NCBI GenBank assembly: GCA_003612395.1
Contig: RAYQ01000003.1
Location: forward strand, 1 to 64,000
From: Parablautia intestinalis
GTDB taxonomy: Bacteria > Bacillota > Clostridia > Lachnospirales > Lachnospiraceae
DNA: 64,000 bases
Direction: 5' to 3'
A program made the translations under genes and the position numbers. Below are positions 22,549 through 31,263 of this stretch, piece after piece (within the stretch, counting starts at the first letter, position 1; every line of letters begins with the position of its first letter). A model generated the notes under the pieces. That model was not told where the DNA came from and did not search any database. It was given only the letters and a program-made list of their open reading frames with translations.

Positions 22549-23793
22549 TTATAACATCACCACCGCCTGGAACTTTTCCGCATCGCAGGAAACGGCAAAA
22601 TCGCCCCCATATTTATCTGCCACCGCCTTCACATTCGACAGGCCGGTGCCTTCCGTGACCTGCACCTTTTCCACCACGGGGTTCCTTACGGAAAAGATCA
22701 GCTTCCCTCCCTCCTGCACCAGCTTGACATGGATGACGGCCTTCCTTCCCTGCCGCGCCGCCTTCACGCACTCATGGATGGCATTGTCCAGCAGGTTGGA
22801 GAGTAGGATCACCGTTTCCTCCTCATTCAGCCGCAGCCCGCCCATGTCGCCCACCCGGAACGTCATGGACACGCCCTGCTCCCTTGCGGCGTGGAACTTC
22901 TGGTTCAGGACGGCGTCCACCACCGGATGGTTCGTGTTGACCGCCGCCATCTCCACCGATATGCTCTCCGTCAGCCGTTCCGCAAGCGCGGCGGCAGCCT
23001 GCGTGTCGCCTTTCTTCAACAACACCTGCATTGTCCTTATCTGGTTCTTGTAGTCATGCATCTTCCTCCCCTGCCGCTCATAGACCGCCTGCATATCCCG
23101 GTAATGGGCAAGCTGGCTCTCCTTCTTCTGGCCTGCCAGCGCGCTTTCCCGGAACAGCTCCTCTTTTTCAAGGATACCCTGCAACAGCTCTATGACAAGG
23201 ATGTTGATGAATATCAGCCCCACCGACAGAAAAAGGTATGCCGTCTGTACCTTTGCCTCTGCACTGTTACAGAAGAACATTAGCAGCATGGATGCCACAG
23301 TGAGCAGCGGAATCATGGAAAATTTCAGCCACTCCTTACGGGAAAGTTCTCCATAATTGTTTTGTCCTTTCCATATTTTCCGGACTATGAACACCAAACA
23401 GAGCCAGAGCATTTTTGAGGGCAGAAGCAGAAAAGTAAGCACCACGTTTGGGGAAATGGACATATTTTCTATCTGCAAGAAAAAAAGGTCTGTCAGAAAC
23501 AGCAACGCATAATTCAGCCCGGAAAAGAAGATACGCTGTTTCCAGCCCGCTTCGTAAAACACTGTGCAGAATGTGATGGAAACAAGGATTATCAGCATGA
23601 CCTTGATTCCCATTAAATCAAAATGTCCTCCTAATAGCGCCACTACCATGTCCGCAAAATACAAAACAACATATCTGCACTTTCCCAGCCGCCCCACCCT
23701 TTTCCTTTCCATGAAAGTATCAAAGAAATATATGCTCCCCCATGCCTCTATCGCCATGATACATAAGGAAAGTATCCACATCCCCATAATCAC
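22549..23793 (-). CDS. GHKL sensor histidine kinase (AgrC/ComD type)
   Basis: The 414-residue protein has about six N-terminal membrane helices (residues 1-215), a coiled-coil linker, the phosphoacceptor histidine in GRKMHDYKNQIRTMQ, the N box LSNLLDNAIHEC and the lid EGTGLSNVKAVADKYGG. This layout fits AgrC-like kinases that sense peptides at the membrane and pair with LytTR regulators. The GTG start overlaps the regulator stop (GTGA); an ATG two codons later is the alternative and is better spaced from GGCGGAG. The MNVNGIG cluster follows directly. The kinase part is related to the truncated kinase at 11839. No propeptide gene was recognised nearby. Confidence 0.88.
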   Translation of the reverse strand: MIMGMWILSLCIMAIEAWGSIYFFDTFMERKRVGRLGKCRYVVLYFADMVVALLGGHFDLMGIKVMLIILVSITFCTVFYEAGWKQRIFFSGLNYALLFLTDLFFLQIENMSISPNVVLTFLLLPSKMLWLCLVFIVRKIWKGQNNYGELSRKEWLKFSMIPLLTVASMLLMFFCNSAEAKVQTAYLFLSVGLIFINILVIELLQGILEKEELFRESALAGQKKESQLAHYRDMQAVYERQGRKMHDYKNQIRTMQVLLKKGDTQAAAALAERLTESISVEMAAVNTNHPVVDAVLNQKFHAAREQGVSMTFRVGDMGGLRLNEEETVILLSNLLDNAIHECVKAARQGRKAVIHVKLVQEGGKLIFSVRNPVVEKVQVTEGTGLSNVKAVADKYGGDFAVSCDAEKFQAVVML

Positions 23794-24473
23794 TCCGCCC
23801 CCTTAAACAATGTGTACTGCCGCTTCACTTCCGGGTACCTGGATTTCGGGACGGATATCTCCTTCCCGGTGGTCAGGATCATGACATAGCTGCTGAGCTT
23901 CCCGATGTACCTCATATTGATAAGGAAACTCTGGTGTATCCGCACGAATCCCATCCCCGCCAGTTCCTCCTCCAACTCATCCATCTTCTTATAGATGCTG
24001 TACGTCTGCCCAGCCGTATAGAACACATTCTTGTGCTTGCTCGTCTCAATATAGATGATATCGTCCACCCGCAGGCGCACGCTCCCCTCCACGAAGCCGA
24101 ACTCCACCACCCGCTCCTCCCGCAGGATATCATCCACGCACTCCGGCAGCGTCTGCTCCAGGTCGTCCTTTAAGAGGAACCGGCTGGCTTTCACCTTGTA
24201 CCCGTCCAGCGCATAGTTCACATAGGCGGTCACCAACACAATATGTACCTTCGGGCATTCCGCCTTTATCTTCCTTGCCGCTTCCAGCCCGTCCATGCCC
24301 TCCATGTTGATGTCGAGGAACACGATGCCGCATTCCCGCACATACCCCATATCCGCATAAAGCTCCGCGCCGGAGCCGTATTCCCTTATTTCAAAATCAT
24401 AACCGCAGGCTTCCAGCAGCGCCCGCAGTGCGCCCCTGTCCTCCCTGCTGTCATCACAGACAGCTATCTTCAT
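23790..24473 (-). CDS. LytTR-family response regulator (AgrA/ComE type)
   Basis: Residues 1-120 are a receiver domain: MKIAVCDDS at the start, phosphoacceptor aspartate in IVFLDINMEGMDG, and the K-containing KVKASRFLLKD. Residues about 130-227 are a LytTR DNA-binding domain, with DDIIYIETSKHKNVFYT, then GFVRIHQSFLINMRYI and EISVPKSRYPEVKRQYT. It should bind direct repeats and activate transcription. A start five codons upstream lacks a site; the ATG used follows GAGG by nine bases. It is the first gene of the regulator-kinase operon, and its promoter contains two 20-bp-spaced direct repeats. Confidence 0.9.
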   Translation of the reverse strand: MKIAVCDDSREDRGALRALLEACGYDFEIREYGSGAELYADMGYVRECGIVFLDINMEGMDGLEAARKIKAECPKVHIVLVTAYVNYALDGYKVKASRFLLKDDLEQTLPECVDDILREERVVEFGFVEGSVRLRVDDIIYIETSKHKNVFYTAGQTYSIYKKMDELEEELAGMGFVRIHQSFLINMRYIGKLSSYVMILTTGKEISVPKSRYPEVKRQYTLFKGAE

Positions 24474-24510
24474 CCATATTTTCCTCACTTTCCGTCATAA
24501 ATTATATCGG

Positions 24511-24570
24511 ATTATAGGGCATCCTATCAAACGCCATTGCACAAAACGCCCATAAATTGCACAAAACGAC
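24511..24570 (-). promoter_or_regulatory. LytTR-type promoter of the two-component operon
   Basis: Minus strand: two GTCGTTTTGTGCAAT/GGCGTTTTGTGCAAT direct repeats start 20 bases apart. TATAAT follows 19 bases after the second. The repeats overlap the -35 position, as in activator-dependent LytTR promoters, pointing to positive autoregulation. Confidence 0.6.
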
Positions 24571-24693
24571 TATGAATCAATCTCAGAATATCACCGAAAT
24601 GGCTAAAGTTTTTCGCCTTTCGTCCGATATAACGTTTTTGCTTTCCAAGCAATTTCCCTTATCAGGCCGCCCGGCCTGCCTGCGGAAAAGGCA

Positions 24694-24734
24694 GACCGCC
24701 GCATATGGCGGATGATGGCCATCGTGCGGCGGTC
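24694..24734 (-). terminator. Intrinsic terminator after the ABC transporter operon
   Basis: GACCGCCGCA and TGCGGCGGTC form a perfect 10-bp stem 13 bases after the permease stop codon. On the minus strand it is followed by CTGCCTTTTCC. Confidence 0.65.
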
Positions 24735-24746
24735 TCATCAAACATA

Positions 24747-25484
24747 TCATTGATCCTGATTTCCGAAAGAAATAATTGTCCCCATAAAACCAACTAATCC
24801 GCAAAGAAATATTGATACAAGGCATATCCAATAATAAAATGTATCAACCTCAACTAAGCCAGAAATAGATACTGCTGTCCAAGGGCATACACTAGCTGGC
24901 AATATCAGTTCTTCTGAAACTTGCAGTCCTGCCGCCTGCAATACTGCGCTTCCTAAAGTGGCAAGCATGGAAGGATAAAACAATGCCTGCTGTTTCACAC
25001 ATATCCAAAGAATAGGAATCCCCGCAATAAAAGAAAAAAAATTGTTCTGGATTATTAAAAATAAGGCATACCTCATATTCCCTGTTGTAAATTCAACGGG
25101 AAAAAGAGTATAACAGCCTGCTGTCACTATCATCTCCGACAAACAAATTGATATTAAATACCACAAAAGCCACACAGCGAATTTAGCTGCCATAAATTTT
25201 TCTCTCGATACCGGGGCTGTCAGGATATTCCGTATTGTTCTGTCCTGATATTCCCTTTGCATATTTGAAGTGATTACAAACCCGTTTACGATAGGTAACA
25301 CAAGAGTATTTAGCATGAGTACACTCATCAGCCATTCCATATATTTTCTCTGTTGGTCAATAACTAAACGATTCCATATCATAAAAAGCGGAATCGTTAT
25401 AATAATCAAAGTTCCCAGCCATGCCATTTTATTCCTGCGGAATTTTATTATTTCAGAGCAAACTGCATTATGCAATGCCAGCAC
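24747..25484 (-). CDS. ABC-2 type permease (peptide-immunity type)
   Basis: The 245-residue protein has six hydrophobic segments and a cytoplasmic start typical of LanE/LanG or BcrB-like permeases (ALHNAVCSEIIKFRRNKMAWLG, with YQDRTIRNILTAPVSREKFMAAK between helices 2 and 3). It would form the membrane channel for the adjacent ATPase and expel or shield against a membrane-active peptide. The gene overlaps the ATPase gene by 17 bases, so the two are translationally coupled. Only one permease is present where lantibiotic immunity systems often have two, so it may act as a homodimer. Confidence 0.8.
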   Translation of the reverse strand: MLALHNAVCSEIIKFRRNKMAWLGTLIIITIPLFMIWNRLVIDQQRKYMEWLMSVLMLNTLVLPIVNGFVITSNMQREYQDRTIRNILTAPVSREKFMAAKFAVWLLWYLISICLSEMIVTAGCYTLFPVEFTTGNMRYALFLIIQNNFFSFIAGIPILWICVKQQALFYPSMLATLGSAVLQAAGLQVSEELILPASVCPWTAVSISGLVEVDTFYYWICLVSIFLCGLVGFMGTIISFGNQDQ

Positions 25485-26400
25485 CTCCTGTCATTTTCTT
25501 AAAATAATCTTCCAGACTGTTTTGACACTTAGAAATCTCAGCTACTGCAAAACCAGCAGCAAAGAGTCTGCTGTTTAATTCCAAAGTACCGTATTTCAAA
25601 TCATAAATCTCTATGGCAGATGCTTCTGGTCTCTTAATATTTTCGATTGAAAGGGTTTTTTTCAAGTACTCATATACCTGCTCCGGTTCTTTCACAACTA
25701 ATCGGATATAGGAATGTTGTCTGTTTTCCTCTAGCTGTTGATAAGAACATTCTTCCAACATCCTGCCCTCATGGATAATTCCAATCCAGTCCACCATCTG
25801 CTCCATTTCCGAAAGCTGGTGGCTGGATATTAAAATAGTTTTCCCACATTCATGACTCAACCGCCGAATAAGTATCCTCATCTCTGCTATACCAATCGGA
25901 TCAAGCCCATTTGTCGGCTCGTCTAAAATAAGCAGTTCCGGATCATTTATTATTGCATTGGCAATTGCCAGTCGTTGTTTCATTCCTAATGAATACTTTG
26001 AAAATATCTTCTTATCCTGATACGGAAGTCCTACGACATTGAGTGCATTGCGTATCTTATTTTTATCCACTTTTCCCCTTAATCTTGAAAAAACGGAGAG
26101 GTTTTCCACCGCTGTCAGATTTGAATAAAAGCCGGGGGATTCAATCGTGCTTCCAATACGTGCATAAATCCCGCTCTGATAATCTGCCATCACCTGATTA
26201 AATAACGTCACTGATCCAGAATCTTTTTTCACCAGTCCAAGCAGGATTTTCATAATTGTAGTTTTACCAGCCCCGTTTCTGCCCAACAGTCCATATATCT
26301 TTCCTTTTGGAACGTGCATTGATACATTCTGGACAACAGAACAACCGCCGTATTTTTTGCATAGCCCGTAAGTCTGTATCGTATATTCCAATCCTGTCAC
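25468..26400 (-). CDS. ABC transporter ATPase (BcrA/LanF type)
   Basis: The 310-residue ATPase has Walker A GRNGAGKTT, signature LGMKQRL (variant of LSGGQ), Walker B LLILDEPTNGLDP and an H-loop in ISSHQLSEM. A C-terminal extension of about 90 residues is typical of bacitracin/lantibiotic resistance ATPases. It powers the overlapping ABC-2 permease. The GTG start overlaps the stop codon of the upstream FtsX-type permease (GTGA). It forms part of a single operon with a BceAB-like transporter and follows an OmpR-type two-component system. Confidence 0.88.
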   Translation of the reverse strand: MTGLEYTIQTYGLCKKYGGCSVVQNVSMHVPKGKIYGLLGRNGAGKTTIMKILLGLVKKDSGSVTLFNQVMADYQSGIYARIGSTIESPGFYSNLTAVENLSVFSRLRGKVDKNKIRNALNVVGLPYQDKKIFSKYSLGMKQRLAIANAIINDPELLILDEPTNGLDPIGIAEMRILIRRLSHECGKTILISSHQLSEMEQMVDWIGIIHEGRMLEECSYQQLEENRQHSYIRLVVKEPEQVYEYLKKTLSIENIKRPEASAIEIYDLKYGTLELNSRLFAAGFAVAEISKCQNSLEDYFKKMTGGAGIA

Positions 26401-28448
26401 CTGCTTTCATATATTATTCCAGATGTCGAAAGAACCAATTTCTTCTGAAGAAAGAAAAATATGATAAGCTGCATAAAGAATATTATAAGTGATAATCCTA
26501 TAGCGACCAGCGTTATTTCAAATATGCGTGTAGCAGAGGATGCTTCCATAAAACGGTTTATCATGAATGAAGCTGTGACACATCCACAAATTACAGGAAA
26601 AAAATAAATAAGCCCTATTTGTTTTCGGATAATCTTTTTCAGGTCATTTTCTTTTAGCCCAAGATACATCGCCCTCTTGTAGCTCTCAGTATCCTGCATT
26701 ATCGTTCCTGCAATTTTCAATCCCATTATCATAGTTGCTGACACAAAAGAAATAATGGCAATAAAGAAAATTAAGATTAGATAAACTGCGCCTGCTTCCA
26801 TCTGGACATCAATCTCCGTCTGTTTTGCATAAGGATAAAATTCCCACCACCGGGCAGCATACAACTCATTTCCATCATAAGGAATATAAATATCTTCATA
26901 ACTCCCTGTTTTATCTTTAATAACCTGACCCTGCCAGCTAACAAATATCTGCCCCTTATTTATTGCTACAATCTCCGCCAGAAGTCTCTTTTGAAATTCA
27001 CTGCTGTTTTCCGTATTACTGCCACGAAACAGATAATAGGTCATTTTATAGGAGGCATCCAAAGTATCACTTATCCTGTAAAATGTATCATCACTGACGA
27101 CTGCAAAGGAATTTATCTTTGCAGTTTGGTTCAGTATACTTTCCTTTGAAATCAATTCAATTTTTTGCAATGTAAAGTCTTCTTTTACGCATGGATTGTA
27201 AAACATCCCTCTATCTTCCGAACAGGTTTGGAACATAGCATTGTCGGAATCCTGAAAGTAAATATATCCGTCATCGGGAACAGACAGGTTCATTCCGGAA
27301 AGTGCATTAAAATCTGACACATTAACAACAATTTCCGGCGCCCACTCATTTCTTGAAGCATCCATATACTGATGCTCCCGTCCCAGCAGAAGCATATCCA
27401 ACGAATGCCATTCGCTTAAAGAAATGTCGCTTTCTTCTGCAAAGGAGCGTATCCTGCTTTCATCAAGTTTTTCTCCTGATTCCCCAACTAAAACAGCATA
27501 ATCATAAGGTTCTTCCTTGATTGAATAGTAAAGTTCCAAGAAAATGCTCCCGTTAAAACATATGGAAAATACCGTAAGCGTAATCAGCAGTGAGGAAACA
27601 AACAAGGACAATGTATACTGGTTCCCTTTTTGCCTTACAAGATTGTAAAACAAGATACCTTTTCTGTATGCGTTAGGAAAAAAACGCTTTATAACGCTGC
27701 CCATAGAAGTAATCTGTGCCGTCAGAATATACATTCCAATCACACTGACGCCAAGAAAGAGAACAGAGAAACTTTTCAACCAATAGCTGACCGCAGTTAT
27801 ATTAAACAATATCAGTCCCAAAGGAACGGCTATCAGCCCTATGATACCCAAAATCGGGTGGGAGCCTTTCACTTCCTCACTTTCAGATGATGAACGCAGA
27901 ATCCTGATTACATCTAACCTTGCTATATGAACTGCATTCTTGATACGCAGGATAACCCATGCCAGTATCCATAACCCTCCTGCAATCAGCAGCCCTTTCC
28001 CTCCCACACGAAAGGTTCCGTCCGTATAGGAAATAAATAAAGACAGTAGAGACCATATGCCAAAAGAGAACGGAATAGCCAAAACAAGCCCGATAACCCC
28101 TCCAATCAAAAATGTGATGTCAAGCTGCTGGTTTTGTATTTTACCAACGGATTTTGGTGGAAGATCCAGGGAAAGGTATACCCCGATCTCCCTCATTTGA
28201 AGCTGAATATAAATGGCGTTAGCATAGAAAAGAAAAACAATAATACCAATCATCGTAATCCCATACATTCCAAGCGAAATTATGTATGTAGATCCATCTG
28301 TCATCAATACATCGGTTATGACCCTGCTGAAAAGCAGAACGCCATAAGCCCCTGTCATGGCAACAGCAAAACAGATTGACAATCCAAAAAGAATGTATCG
28401 GCTTTTATTCTGGCGGATCAGCTTCTGGGTGATTTCATTTAATGTCAT
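26397..28448 (-). CDS. BceB/FtsX-type ABC permease
   Basis: The 683-residue protein has about ten membrane helices and a large extracytoplasmic domain between helices 7 and 8 (roughly residues 300-540). This is the arrangement of BceB-family permeases, which sense antimicrobial peptides and relieve inhibition of cell-wall synthesis. It starts MTLNEITQKLIRQNKSRYIL and its FtsX-like fold is visible near both ends. BceB permeases form a sensory complex with their histidine kinase, and such a kinase is encoded upstream here. The start overlaps the ATPase stop (ATGA). Confidence 0.85.
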   Translation of the reverse strand: MTLNEITQKLIRQNKSRYILFGLSICFAVAMTGAYGVLLFSRVITDVLMTDGSTYIISLGMYGITMIGIIVFLFYANAIYIQLQMREIGVYLSLDLPPKSVGKIQNQQLDITFLIGGVIGLVLAIPFSFGIWSLLSLFISYTDGTFRVGGKGLLIAGGLWILAWVILRIKNAVHIARLDVIRILRSSSESEEVKGSHPILGIIGLIAVPLGLILFNITAVSYWLKSFSVLFLGVSVIGMYILTAQITSMGSVIKRFFPNAYRKGILFYNLVRQKGNQYTLSLFVSSLLITLTVFSICFNGSIFLELYYSIKEEPYDYAVLVGESGEKLDESRIRSFAEESDISLSEWHSLDMLLLGREHQYMDASRNEWAPEIVVNVSDFNALSGMNLSVPDDGYIYFQDSDNAMFQTCSEDRGMFYNPCVKEDFTLQKIELISKESILNQTAKINSFAVVSDDTFYRISDTLDASYKMTYYLFRGSNTENSSEFQKRLLAEIVAINKGQIFVSWQGQVIKDKTGSYEDIYIPYDGNELYAARWWEFYPYAKQTEIDVQMEAGAVYLILIFFIAIISFVSATMIMGLKIAGTIMQDTESYKRAMYLGLKENDLKKIIRKQIGLIYFFPVICGCVTASFMINRFMEASSATRIFEITLVAIGLSLIIFFMQLIIFFFLQKKLVLSTSGIIYESR

Positions 28449-29197
28449 TGTCCCACCTCCACAATCTTCAAAAATTCCAAAATATCATTCATAAACTGCC
28501 TCTGCTCTTTCTGACGTACCAATTCCCTTACTACCATCCCATCCGACAAAGCAATCACGCGATCTGCATGAGAAGCAGCAATCGCATCATGTGTCACCAT
28601 CAAAACTGTAGCCCCCAATTGCTCCTTGGCAAACAGAAACGCTTCTATGACAGCATTGCTTGACTTGGAATCGAGATTGCCAGTCGGCTCATCAGCTAAG
28701 ATTAACAACGGCTCATTTGATAAAGCCCTTGCAATAGCCACCCGTTGTTTTTGACCGCCGGAAAGTTCGCCCGGATATTTGCCGGAAATGTCCTCAATGC
28801 CAAAGGCGCACAGCAGACCTCTTGTTTTTCCTTCCATATCTGCGACAGGCTTTTTGGCGATGATTTGTGGAAGAAAAATATTTTCCTGCACTGTCAACCC
28901 ATCTATCAGCATAAAATCCTGAAAGATAAATCCTAATATACTGGAACGGATTTCGGCCTGTTTTTCTTTATCCGTATGAAGCATATCCACAGATCCCACT
29001 TTCACATTGCCGCTGTCTGCCGATAAAAAACCCGACACGATATTCAGTAGTGTCGTTTTTCCGCTGCCGGACGGTCCCATGACCGCAACAAATTCACCTC
29101 TGTTCATCTCCATGCTGACACCTTTCAGCACAGGATAAGTATTCCCTTTCGTAACATAAGATTTCTGCAATCCTGATACAGATAGTATTTTTTCCAT
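28445..29197 (-). CDS. BceA-type ABC transporter ATPase
   Basis: The 250-residue protein belongs to the MacB/BceA group of ATPases. Walker A is GPSGSGKTT, the Q-loop is FIFQDFMLIDGLTVQENIFLP, the signature is ELSGGQKQR and Walker B is LLILADEPTGNLDSKSS. It energises the following FtsX-type permease, with which it overlaps by four bases. The ATG is set by GGAG nine bases upstream; an ATG six codons earlier lacks a site. An intrinsic terminator lies 37 bases upstream, between this gene and the two-component genes. Confidence 0.9.
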   Translation of the reverse strand: MEKILSVSGLQKSYVTKGNTYPVLKGVSMEMNRGEFVAVMGPSGSGKTTLLNIVSGFLSADSGNVKVGSVDMLHTDKEKQAEIRSSILGFIFQDFMLIDGLTVQENIFLPQIIAKKPVADMEGKTRGLLCAFGIEDISGKYPGELSGGQKQRVAIARALSNEPLLILADEPTGNLDSKSSNAVIEAFLFAKEQLGATVLMVTHDAIAASHADRVIALSDGMVVRELVRQKEQRQFMNDILEFLKIVEVGQ

Positions 29198-29233
29198 ATA
29201 CCAATACTCCTTCACAAGTTATTTCCCGGAGAT

Positions 29234-29265
29234 AATAAAAACTCTCCTTAGAATACAAGGAGAGT
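29234..29265 (-). terminator. Internal terminator between two-component and ABC genes
   Basis: ACTCTCCTT-GTATTCT-AAGGAGAGT is a perfect 9-bp stem followed by TTTTATT on the minus strand. Only about 37 bases remain to the next start codon, too little for an independent promoter. The hairpin probably attenuates transcription into the transporter genes. Confidence 0.7.
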
Positions 29266-29291
29266 ATAAATGAAAAATATCACAAAAGTAT

Positions 29292-30392
29292 CTACTTTTT
29301 CAACAAAAATGAAAATTGCACTCTGGCGCCTGAATCTGGCATATTGCTGATTGTAATACTGCCGCCATGTTTTTCGCACAGAATTTTACAGATGTTTAAT
29401 CCAAGCCCAAAATGGGCAGATCCGGTTTGTCCAGAGGTGTAAAAGGGATTTAGTGCCTGCCCCAGAGCTTCCGGACTAAACCCTGCTCCATCATCAATTA
29501 TTTCAAAAGAAAGTAAATGATTCTGCACATACAGATGCATAAAAACTTTGTCCTTAGAATAACGGCAGGCATTTCTCATAACATTCTCCAACACCCTGAA
29601 AATCAGGGAAATATCCCCCCTGACCTCCTGCAGATCGGCTTCCTTTGCAATGGAAATGTCTTTCCCATATTCCTTAGCTGTCGATTTCATGTTATCATCT
29701 AGCATTTCCATAAAACTGTCTATGGAAATTGTCTGTACTTTGACTGGCGTATCCTCTAACTTTTGGATCGTGTTCATAACTTCGACATAATCTTCCAAAC
29801 GCTTAATGTAATATGCCATCATGCGGTTTGTTTCCAGCAGTTTTGCATCTTCTTTTTCAGGGAATGGGATGTACTCTTCCAAAAAATCTGTATATCCCTG
29901 CAATACTGTAAGCGGTGTTCGCAAGTCATGTGCAAAAGCTGCATTGAGCTTCCTGCGTTCTTCCGTCATACGCCATATCCTTTTATAATTATTCTGCAAT
30001 TCATTCTTCATCCGTTCAAAAGACTTACAGAGCATCCCTAATTCATCTTCTGCATCATACTGTACAGAAAAATCCAGATTATCCACGGCTATCTGCTCTA
30101 TCCCATCCGTTAATGCCTTTATGGGAGTGTAAAGTTTTAGTTTATAGAAAATAAATGATCCTGCAACGATTACAGCACAGACATAGACGCCTACTGTTGA
30201 TATGGTAAAAAAATCATGCCAATGCAGAGCCGGATTTTCCGGATTTTCCGCTTCAAGAGCGTAATAGCTTGACCGTGTCGCCAATAATATCGTCATCGCT
30301 CCTAAAAAAGCAATGAAAAGGGAACACACGATTGTAATGTTTAAAGCCTTTTTCAAAGGAAGATTTATATAAATTGTCTTTAATTTTCCCAT
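29292..30392 (-). CDS. Sensor histidine kinase (HAMP, HisKA, HATPase)
   Basis: The 366-residue kinase has two membrane helices (about 15-38 and 65-88) separated by only some 25-30 residues. There follow a HAMP segment (YTPIKALTDGIEQIAVDNLD), the phosphoacceptor histidine in AFAHDLRTPLTVLQGY and a HATPase domain with NVMRNACRYS and GLGLNICKILCEKHGG. The short loop argues against direct ligand binding and fits kinases that take their signal from an ABC permease. It overlaps its regulator by 13 bases. Expected to control the downstream ABC operon. Confidence 0.88.
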   Translation of the reverse strand: MGKLKTIYINLPLKKALNITIVCSLFIAFLGAMTILLATRSSYYALEAENPENPALHWHDFFTISTVGVYVCAVIVAGSFIFYKLKLYTPIKALTDGIEQIAVDNLDFSVQYDAEDELGMLCKSFERMKNELQNNYKRIWRMTEERRKLNAAFAHDLRTPLTVLQGYTDFLEEYIPFPEKEDAKLLETNRMMAYYIKRLEDYVEVMNTIQKLEDTPVKVQTISIDSFMEMLDDNMKSTAKEYGKDISIAKEADLQEVRGDISLIFRVLENVMRNACRYSKDKVFMHLYVQNHLLSFEIIDDGAGFSPEALGQALNPFYTSGQTGSAHFGLGLNICKILCEKHGGSITISNMPDSGARVQFSFLLKK

Positions 30393-31057
30393 TTATACCC
30401 TATCCCCCAGACTGTCTCTATATAATTTTTCTCTGTATACTCCATGAACTTTTTTCTAATCCTTCGTATATGTTCTACGATAATGGAACTATTCCCCTCA
30501 CCATCGTATCCCCAGATCACTTCGTAAATCCTTTCTTTATCAAATACCTGCCCCGGATTCCTCGTAAGCAGTTCAACAATATCAAATTCCTTTTTTGTCA
30601 ACGGAATCTCTTTATCTTGATAAGACACCTGCCTTTTATCATAATTTATAGCAAGGCTGTCAAAAAATTTTGCTGTTGAGCTGGAATCACCTCTGTTTTC
30701 ACGGCGTAAATGCGCTTCTACCCTTGCCCCCAACTCACCTAACTTGAACGGCTTTACCACATAATCATCCCCGCCTGACTGGAATCCAATGATTGCATCC
30801 GTTTCATCTATTCTTGCAGTCAAAAAAACGATAGGACACGATACATGATCCCTAATTCTTCTACACACGTCAAGTCCATCCATGTCAGGCATATTTATAT
30901 CAAGCAGAATGATGTCAGGCTTTGAATTGATTTCCTTAAGAGCTTCTGCTCCGCTCATAGCTGTATATACCCGGTATCCATGAAATTCAAAATAGTCCTT
31001 CAACATAGTGACAATGCCCTGTTCATCATCAACTATTAAAATCTTATATTTTATCAT
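30380..31057 (-). CDS. OmpR-family response regulator
   Basis: The 225-residue protein has a receiver domain (KILIVDDEQG, aspartate in IILLDINMPDMDG, lysine in DDYVVKPFKLGE) and a C-terminal winged helix (IPLTKKEFDIVELLTRNPGQ, then VWGIGYKWEN). It should bind promoters of the adjacent BceAB-type genes. The ATG is preferred to a TTG seven codons upstream, although neither has a strong ribosome-binding site. Upstream lies the second copy of the 125-bp promoter repeat that also precedes the MBL gene at 5814. Confidence 0.88.
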   Translation of the reverse strand: MIKYKILIVDDEQGIVTMLKDYFEFHGYRVYTAMSGAEALKEINSKPDIILLDINMPDMDGLDVCRRIRDHVSCPIVFLTARIDETDAIIGFQSGGDDYVVKPFKLGELGARVEAHLRRENRGDSSSTAKFFDSLAINYDKRQVSYQDKEIPLTKKEFDIVELLTRNPGQVFDKERIYEVIWGYDGEGNSSIIVEHIRRIRKKFMEYTEKNYIETVWGIGYKWEN

Positions 31058-31130
31058 ATAATTTTTCCCGTCTTGCAAATATGCAATATATTATACTATT
31101 CTGTTGAAAATACATACAACTTCCCCTTCT

Positions 31131-31253
31131 CTATTACTTCGGCAGAAAACCGTTCCCGCTAAAGTAAAAACGTCCACTGGATTATACCATAAGAATTTTC
31201 TGTTTTTCACCCGATGGCACGAAATGACTATTTTTCGGGAGCGGAAAGCAAAA
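31131..31253 (-). repeat. 125-bp outward promoter repeat, copy 2
   Basis: Closely similar to 6721-6846. The minus strand carries AGTCATTTCGTGCCAT upstream of TATGGTATAAT, pointing at the OmpR-type regulator gene. In this copy the repeat is contiguous with the constant left block of TA cassette B. Confidence 0.7.
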
Positions 31254-31263
31254 AAGAACCGTC

